Below, piece after piece: positions 59,398 to 64,000 of a stretch of DNA of 64,000 nt. The DNA comes from SYIM01 sp039800325 (GTDB taxonomy: Bacteria; Pseudomonadota; Gammaproteobacteria; Burkholderiales; Burkholderiaceae_E). Every line of letters begins with the position of its first letter. Position 1 is the first letter of the stretch. The translations under genes and the position numbers were made by a program. The stretch spans positions 1 through 64,000 of the forward strand of contig JBDLQY010000256.1 in assembly GCA_039800325.1 (NCBI GenBank), in the 5' to 3' direction. The notes under the pieces are model-generated. The model had not been told where the DNA came from. It was given only the letters and a program-made list of their open reading frames with translations, and made no database searches.

Positions 59398-62300
59398 ATG
59401 AAGATGACGCTATCCGGCCGGCCGGCCGTTTCGCATCTGCTCCTGCTGTGTTCTTTGGTGCTAGCGCACAGCGCTGCTGTGGCGGCCGTCTGCCCGGCGC
59501 CCGGTGGCGCCCCCGGACCCCTGCCAGCGTTAATCTCCGAACGCATACCGGGGTTTGGCGGGCTTGGTGCGTCTTCCCCCAGCCCGCAGGCTGGTTCTGC
59601 AGCGGGCGCTGCCAGCGCGTCAGGTATCGCTACGGGTGAGCAATCCGTCTGCGCGGCGCTGCCTCAGTCCGCCGAGCCCGCAAGCCTGCCCAGCGCCGCA
59701 CCCTCGCTGTCAGCGGGCAATCCGGTCAATGTGGCCAGTGGCCATAAGTATGAGCAGGTCAACGACGTACGGCTTGCCCGACCTGACGCCATGACGCACC
59801 TTGACGCCATCGGGCTACCCACTGGAGTCGCCGCGGCCGTACTGGCCGGCGACAGTCTGGTGATGAATTTTGTGCGTCACTACAACAGCGGTGCGGAGTT
59901 TGCGCTGAGCTTTGGCGTGGGCTGGAGCCACAGTTATGACACGCGCCTGGCCCGTCTGCGGCGCGAGCCGCCACCCAGCGGAGGCTCTCTTCCACCTTAT
60001 GAAATCCAGATTCTGCAGGCCGATGGCCGCCGCTTGGCCTTCAGCCCTCTTGCCAGGCTTGCTGACGGAACGATTCGCTACGCCAGTGGCGACCTTGCCG
60101 ACGGGCTCGTCGAGGAACGCTTGCCCGGTCGAACGGGTACGGCTGATCTATCGTCGACTCAGGGTGCGGTAGCAAGCGGCTCTGAAGTCCGACCCTGGGT
60201 CTGGCGCTGGCCCGGCGGTCGCCAGCTTTACTTTGACCGGCAGGGACGCCTGGCCCGCCTTGTGGCATCTGATCTTGATGCCATCGAACTGAGCTACGAC
60301 TCACAGGCGCGCCTAAGCCTGCTGACCGACCGGCACGGGCGGCAATTCAGACTGAGCTACGCTGGCGAGCGCCTGCGGTCTTTGCAATTGCCCGATGGTG
60401 CCGAGGTGCTCTACGACTATGACGGGCGTGGGCGCCTGGTGAGTGTGCGCTACCCCGGTGGCGACCTGATCAGGCATCACTATGATGACAACCTACATCC
60501 TTACCGACTGACCGGCACCACCTATCCCGATGGACGCCGTAGTCGTCATCGCTACGACGCACACGGTCGGGTTATCAGCACGCAGGCCGACGAGCGCGAT
60601 TCGCGCAGTCGCGTCGATCTGGAATATCGCGCAGATTCACAGACCGATACCGGCCTGACCATCCTCAGGTCGGCTCAGGGGCACGGCCAGTATCAGTGGC
60701 GTCGCCTGGCTTCGGGACGGCTGGTGTTAACCGAGTCGAGCGGCCCCGGCTGTGCCCAGTGCCCGCCGGTGGGCTGGCGAATGCGCTGGAGTGAAGCAGG
60801 CAAGCCGCTTGAGCTGGGCGACTGGGTGCTCCGTTACGACGCGCTGGGCAGACTCATTGAGCTCTCGCATGGGCTTAAGCAGCCTTCGCAGGGCATCGCT
60901 CACGACCCGCTTCAATGGCGCCTGTCCTACGGCGGCAATGATCCGCTGGCGAGTCCTGCACGCATCGAGGCGCCCAGTGTCATCGCCGGCCATCGTCGGG
61001 TCACTGAATTCCAGCATAACGACCGAGATCAGACCGTCTTGCGTATCGAACGTGGTCATGTGCCAGAGGGCGATCGTTCGCATGAGCGCTTTCGTGCGGT
61101 GCGCATCGATTATGTCGACAGCGGCCCTGCGCGCGGCAAGCCCGCCAGCATCTCGCTGGTCGAGGGACCATGGCCACCCCCTAACAGCGGGCTCGCTGCA
61201 GGTGCGGATACAAAGCTCGCGTTGAATTCGCGCGACAAAGGCTTCCGCTTGATGACGGGTCGTTATCGTGAGGCGATCAGTCTGCCGCCTGCAGCCTTGC
61301 ACCGGTATCAGTGGGATGAGCGACGGCGCCTGACATCGGTCGAGTATGGCGATGATGTTCGCCACCAGATTGAGCGCGACGATCTCGCCCGGCCTGTGCT
61401 GGAGCGCCTGCCTGATCTTCGAGAGCGGCGCTGGCATTACGATGCCGCATGGGCGCCCGAGGCAGTTAAGGTAGAGATCGTCGCGAGCAGCGGACATACG
61501 CGGCGGGCGCTTGTCGAGCAGGTTGCTTCGCAGACAGCGTCGGCTGCTCAGCCAGCATGGCCGATCAAACCACTTCCGATCGGCCTGAGTGTGCAGGCGG
61601 GCGGAGTCCGACACTTCGTGGATGTCGATGGCCAGCACACCGTGCAGCGGCTGGACGACTTTGGTCGCATTGTCGAGGAACGCATCGACGGGGCGCTGTG
61701 GCGCCGTGTGCGCTACGACTCAGCGGGCAGGCCTGCTGAGCTGACTCGTGCCGGAGGCATCGAAGAGTTCCTGCGCTTCGATGCCGCGGGAAGACTGCGC
61801 GAACGCGAGCGACGTGGCCGCGGGCATAGTGAGTTGACGCTGTTTGAATGGCAAGGCCTCAGGCTGCAGGCTTTGCAGCATCCACACCAGTCCACCCGTC
61901 TGCTCAGCGATCCAGACGGCCGAATCATGCACCTGGAGCACACCCTGGCCGGGCATTCGGTACGCCTTGCGCAGCACCATGACGCGCAGGGTCGGCTGGT
62001 ACGACGCGATCTCGGTGATGGAAGGTCGCTTCTCTATGGCTATGACTCGCAGGGTCGCGCGCAGTCTCTGGTTCTGCAGCCAAGAGGTTCAGGACGCCCC
62101 ATTGAATTGCTGCGCGTGAACTACCGTGCGGATGGTCTTCCCGGCGGCGAGTCGCTGGGCAAAGCGGTCCTTTCAGAGCGCCAGTACGACGAGCAAGGCC
62201 GCCTGATCCGCCTGAGCTGGCAAACGCAGGGACTACTCGGTCGAGCCAGCGCAGGTCTGAGCGGTCGACCGGGATTCATGGGTGCCGGCGGTGTTCTGCG

Positions 62301-64000
62301 CGCGCCGCTTGAAGACTGGACCCTGCAATGGGATAGCTACGGACGTATTGCTGCGATTGCGCGCGGACAGCTAGAGGATCGTTACGGTTTCGACGCCTGG
62401 GGCCGCATCGTGGTGCGTGAGCGTCACGAACCAGCTGCGGCAGGGCCAGTCTTTGGGCGCGGACCTCTGCAGACGCGGACGCTGCATCGCGAGTTTTTTG
62501 ACTACTCTCCCGCGGGCCATTTGCTCCGCCGGCTTGACCGCAACGGCCAGACGCATCAGTACGCACGCCCCACGACTGTCGGGTCAGGCGAGCGCGCGCA
62601 GCTCGACGATCTGGTGCTTCATTACGGGCTGTCCGATCGAATTGAGACCATCACCCGCGCCGGGCAGCCCGACCAGCGCATCGCCCAGTATCGCTACAAC
62701 GCGCTCGGAGAGCGAGTCAGTAAGACACGGACGGTACGCGGCGGATCTGTACAGACGACGCATTACCTCTATCACAACCGACAGCTGGTTGCCGAGCTAG
62801 GCAACCAGGGGAGTATTCGCCGCCACTATGTTTACTGGGCTGGTCGCATAGCGGCCATCATCGAGCCCGATGATCAAGGCACAGGAGAGCGTATCTACTT
62901 TGTGCTGGGAGATCATCTGGGCACACCGCGATCGGTCGTCAACGCGGATGGTTCGCTGGTGTGGCGGGTCGACACAGACCTTTATGGTGGTACGGCCAAG
63001 ATACACGGACAGTTCGACTTTGCGCTTCGGTTTCCTGGGCAGTACTTCGACCCTGAAAGTGGGCTGCACGACAACTATCAGCGCAGCTTTGACCCGCGAA
63101 CCGGGCGCTACCTTGAGCCCGATCCGATGGGACTTGCTGGCGGATGGAATCGTTACGCCTATGCCAGCGGCAATCCGGTTTTGGCAACCGATCCTCTGGG
63201 TCTGATTCTGTTTGCCTTCGACGGTACCGGTAACTCCGATCCTGCGCGTGCGCCCGATACGCTGTCGAACGTCGCTCGTCTATACAGTCTCTACGACGCG
63301 AGTCAGCGGCATTACATGAGCGGAGTCGGCATTCCAGTGGCGGATCACGGTATCGGCGGCGGCCGTCTGGATGTGCTGGACGCCGGGTCCGCGCGGCAGC
63401 GAGTCGACCTCATGCTCGAGCGCTTGAATCATGATGTTCATCAACGCGCTGCAGGATCGCGTATTCAGGTCGATGTCATCGGGTTTTCTCGGGGGGCTGC
63501 GATGGCGCGTGATTTTGCCAACACCGTCGCTCAGAGAATCCGGTCAGGTCACTACACCGCGTTGCAACGCTGTATTTCGCTCAATTTCATCGGTCTTTGG
63601 GATACGGTCGCGCAATTCGGTCTGGACGGTCAGGCCAACGATCGATGGAATCTCTCGATTCCGCCGGAGGCCCATGTGGTTGTTCATGCGGTGGCTGTCA
63701 ATGAGCATCGCGCGCTGTTTCCGGGCGAGTCCATCCTGGCGGCGACCGGACAAGATCCGGGTAAGACTCGGCGCCTCGAGCGCGGTTTCATCGGGGATCA
63801 TGCCGACATTGGCGGCAGCCACTCCGATGGAGATCTGTCAGACCTTGCCCTATCCTGGATGTACGATCAGGCACTTGCGGCGGGTCTGCCGCTGGCAGGG
63901 CTCTCAAGCGAGTGGCGAACGATCTCCAATCCCCTTCTGCACGATGCGCGTGCCTTAATTTCGCCGGCAAGTGATCGGGTTTTGCGCACGCGCGACGAGC
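59398..64000 (+). CDS. Secreted RHS/YD-repeat protein with Tle1-like (DUF2235) lipase domain, 3' truncated
   Basis: At least 1534 residues; no in-frame stop to the window end. GAGG lies 8 bases before the ATG. Sec signal peptide (cleavage near residue 29), a Pro/Ala-rich region, an RHS N-terminal domain (FVRHYNSG...GVGWSHSYD), then many YD repeats (YDSQGRL/YDEQGRL type, about 280-1160). The RHS core ends with GDHLGTPR (1171-1178) and YLEPDPMGL ... DPLGL (to 1269). The tip has DGTGN (1275-1279), nucleophile GFSRG with S1364, and GDHADIGGSH (H1468), the order of T6SS phospholipases of the Tle1/DUF2235 group. It is likely a polymorphic toxin. No immunity gene is seen within the window. Confidence 0.88.
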   Translation, partial: MKMTLSGRPAVSHLLLLCSLVLAHSAAVAAVCPAPGGAPGPLPALISERIPGFGGLGASSPSPQAGSAAGAASASGIATGEQSVCAALPQSAEPASLPSAAPSLSAGNPVNVASGHKYEQVNDVRLARPDAMTHLDAIGLPTGVAAAVLAGDSLVMNFVRHYNSGAEFALSFGVGWSHSYDTRLARLRREPPPSGGSLPPYEIQILQADGRRLAFSPLARLADGTIRYASGDLADGLVEERLPGRTGTADLSSTQGAVASGSEVRPWVWRWPGGRQLYFDRQGRLARLVASDLDAIELSYDSQARLSLLTDRHGRQFRLSYAGERLRSLQLPDGAEVLYDYDGRGRLVSVRYPGGDLIRHHYDDNLHPYRLTGTTYPDGRRSRHRYDAHGRVISTQADERDSRSRVDLEYRADSQTDTGLTILRSAQGHGQYQWRRLASGRLVLTESSGPGCAQCPPVGWRMRWSEAGKPLELGDWVLRYDALGRLIELSHGLKQPSQGIAHDPLQWRLSYGGNDPLASPARIEAPSVIAGHRRVTEFQHNDRDQTVLRIERGHVPEGDRSHERFRAVRIDYVDSGPARGKPASISLVEGPWPPPNSGLAAGADTKLALNSRDKGFRLMTGRYREAISLPPAALHRYQWDERRRLTSVEYGDDVRHQIERDDLARPVLERLPDLRERRWHYDAAWAPEAVKVEIVASSGHTRRALVEQVASQTASAAQPAWPIKPLPIGLSVQAGGVRHFVDVDGQHTVQRLDDFGRIVEERIDGALWRRVRYDSAGRPAELTRAGGIEEFLRFDAAGRLRERERRGRGHSELTLFEWQGLRLQALQHPHQSTRLLSDPDGRIMHLEHTLAGHSVRLAQHHDAQGRLVRRDLGDGRSLLYGYDSQGRAQSLVLQPRGSGRPIELLRVNYRADGLPGGESLGKAVLSERQYDEQGRLIRLSWQTQGLLGRASAGLSGRPGFMGAGGVLRAPLEDWTLQWDSYGRIAAIARGQLEDRYGFDAWGRIVVRERHEPAAAGPVFGRGPLQTRTLHREFFDYSPAGHLLRRLDRNGQTHQYARPTTVGSGERAQLDDLVLHYGLSDRIETITRAGQPDQRIAQYRYNALGERVSKTRTVRGGSVQTTHYLYHNRQLVAELGNQGSIRRHYVYWAGRIAAIIEPDDQGTGERIYFVLGDHLGTPRSVVNADGSLVWRVDTDLYGGTAKIHGQFDFALRFPGQYFDPESGLHDNYQRSFDPRTGRYLEPDPMGLAGGWNRYAYASGNPVLATDPLGLILFAFDGTGNSDPARAPDTLSNVARLYSLYDASQRHYMSGVGIPVADHGIGGGRLDVLDAGSARQRVDLMLERLNHDVHQRAAGSRIQVDVIGFSRGAAMARDFANTVAQRIRSGHYTALQRCISLNFIGLWDTVAQFGLDGQANDRWNLSIPPEAHVVVHAVAVNEHRALFPGESILAATGQDPGKTRRLERGFIGDHADIGGSHSDGDLSDLALSWMYDQALAAGLPLAGLSSEWRTISNPLLHDARALISPASDRVLRTRDE

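Overview
The window looks like a piece of a GC-rich betaproteobacterial chromosome, most likely order Burkholderiales. The evidence is gene content and order: def-fmt-rsmB-DUF4390-ntrY-ntrX-trkA-trkH; torF-glnK-amtB followed by gshA-gshB-EIIA(Man)-HPr-EI; metX-metW; a DUF1840 gene; ubiK; and an aerobic benzoyl-CoA (box) cluster. This is an inference from gene families, not a database match. No rRNA, tRNA, insertion sequence, prophage or CRISPR array was seen.

Layout. 1-3.4 kb: 3' end of prfC, nudC, a NhaR-like LysR regulator and a divergent Rrf2 regulator with a palindrome before its start. 3.5-9.2 kb: nnrU, a three-gene minus-strand catabolic operon (PLP ammonia-lyase plus two M20 deacylases), an HNH nuclease and a PhzF protein. 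9.3-13.3 kb: topB and dprA. 13.5-23.6 kb: a tightly overlapping plus-strand operon for N-terminal formyl processing, rRNA methylation, an NtrYX-type two-component system whose regulator has lost its AAA+ domain, Trk potassium uptake, and a CobW/COG0523-like protein without a P-loop. 23.6-28.1 kb: small enzymes (rhodanese, VOC, thioesterase, Ldh-type dehydrogenase, FAA hydrolase) and a DMT exporter. 28.4-32.3 kb: full-length metH with a structured leader. 32.3-37 kb: minus-strand operon of CoA-transferase, BenE-type transporter and glutathione reductase, then DUF1840. 37-42.7 kb: lipoprotein-like protein, MFS and DMT transporters, family III CoA-transferase, a 16-bp tandem repeat, and comM. 43-47.5 kb: boxC-boxB-boxA with a readable promoter and palindromic operator. 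48.4-51.5 kb: ubiK and a torF-glnK-amtB operon with a sigma-54 promoter, an NtrC-type site and a terminator. 51.5-56.4 kb: gshA, gshB and a permease-less PTS. 56.4-58.4 kb: metX-metW behind a SAM-II riboswitch with its own antiterminator and terminator. 58.3-64 kb: a crotonase-fold protein lacking both catalytic Glu residues, and a large secreted RHS/YD-repeat protein with a Tle1/DUF2235-like lipase domain, cut by the window end.

How the parts connect. Methionine and one-carbon metabolism appear twice (metH; SAM-sensing metXW). Nitrogen status control appears as a NtrC/sigma-54 signature before PII and the ammonium channel, separate from the NtrYX-like pair linked to potassium uptake. Aromatic acid use is suggested by boxCBA, and more weakly by the BenE-like transporter, CoA-transferases, thioesterase and FAA hydrolase. 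The clearest regulatory device is the metX riboswitch; the most distinctive proteins are the RHS-lipase, the receiver-Fis regulator and the P-loop-less CobW-like protein.
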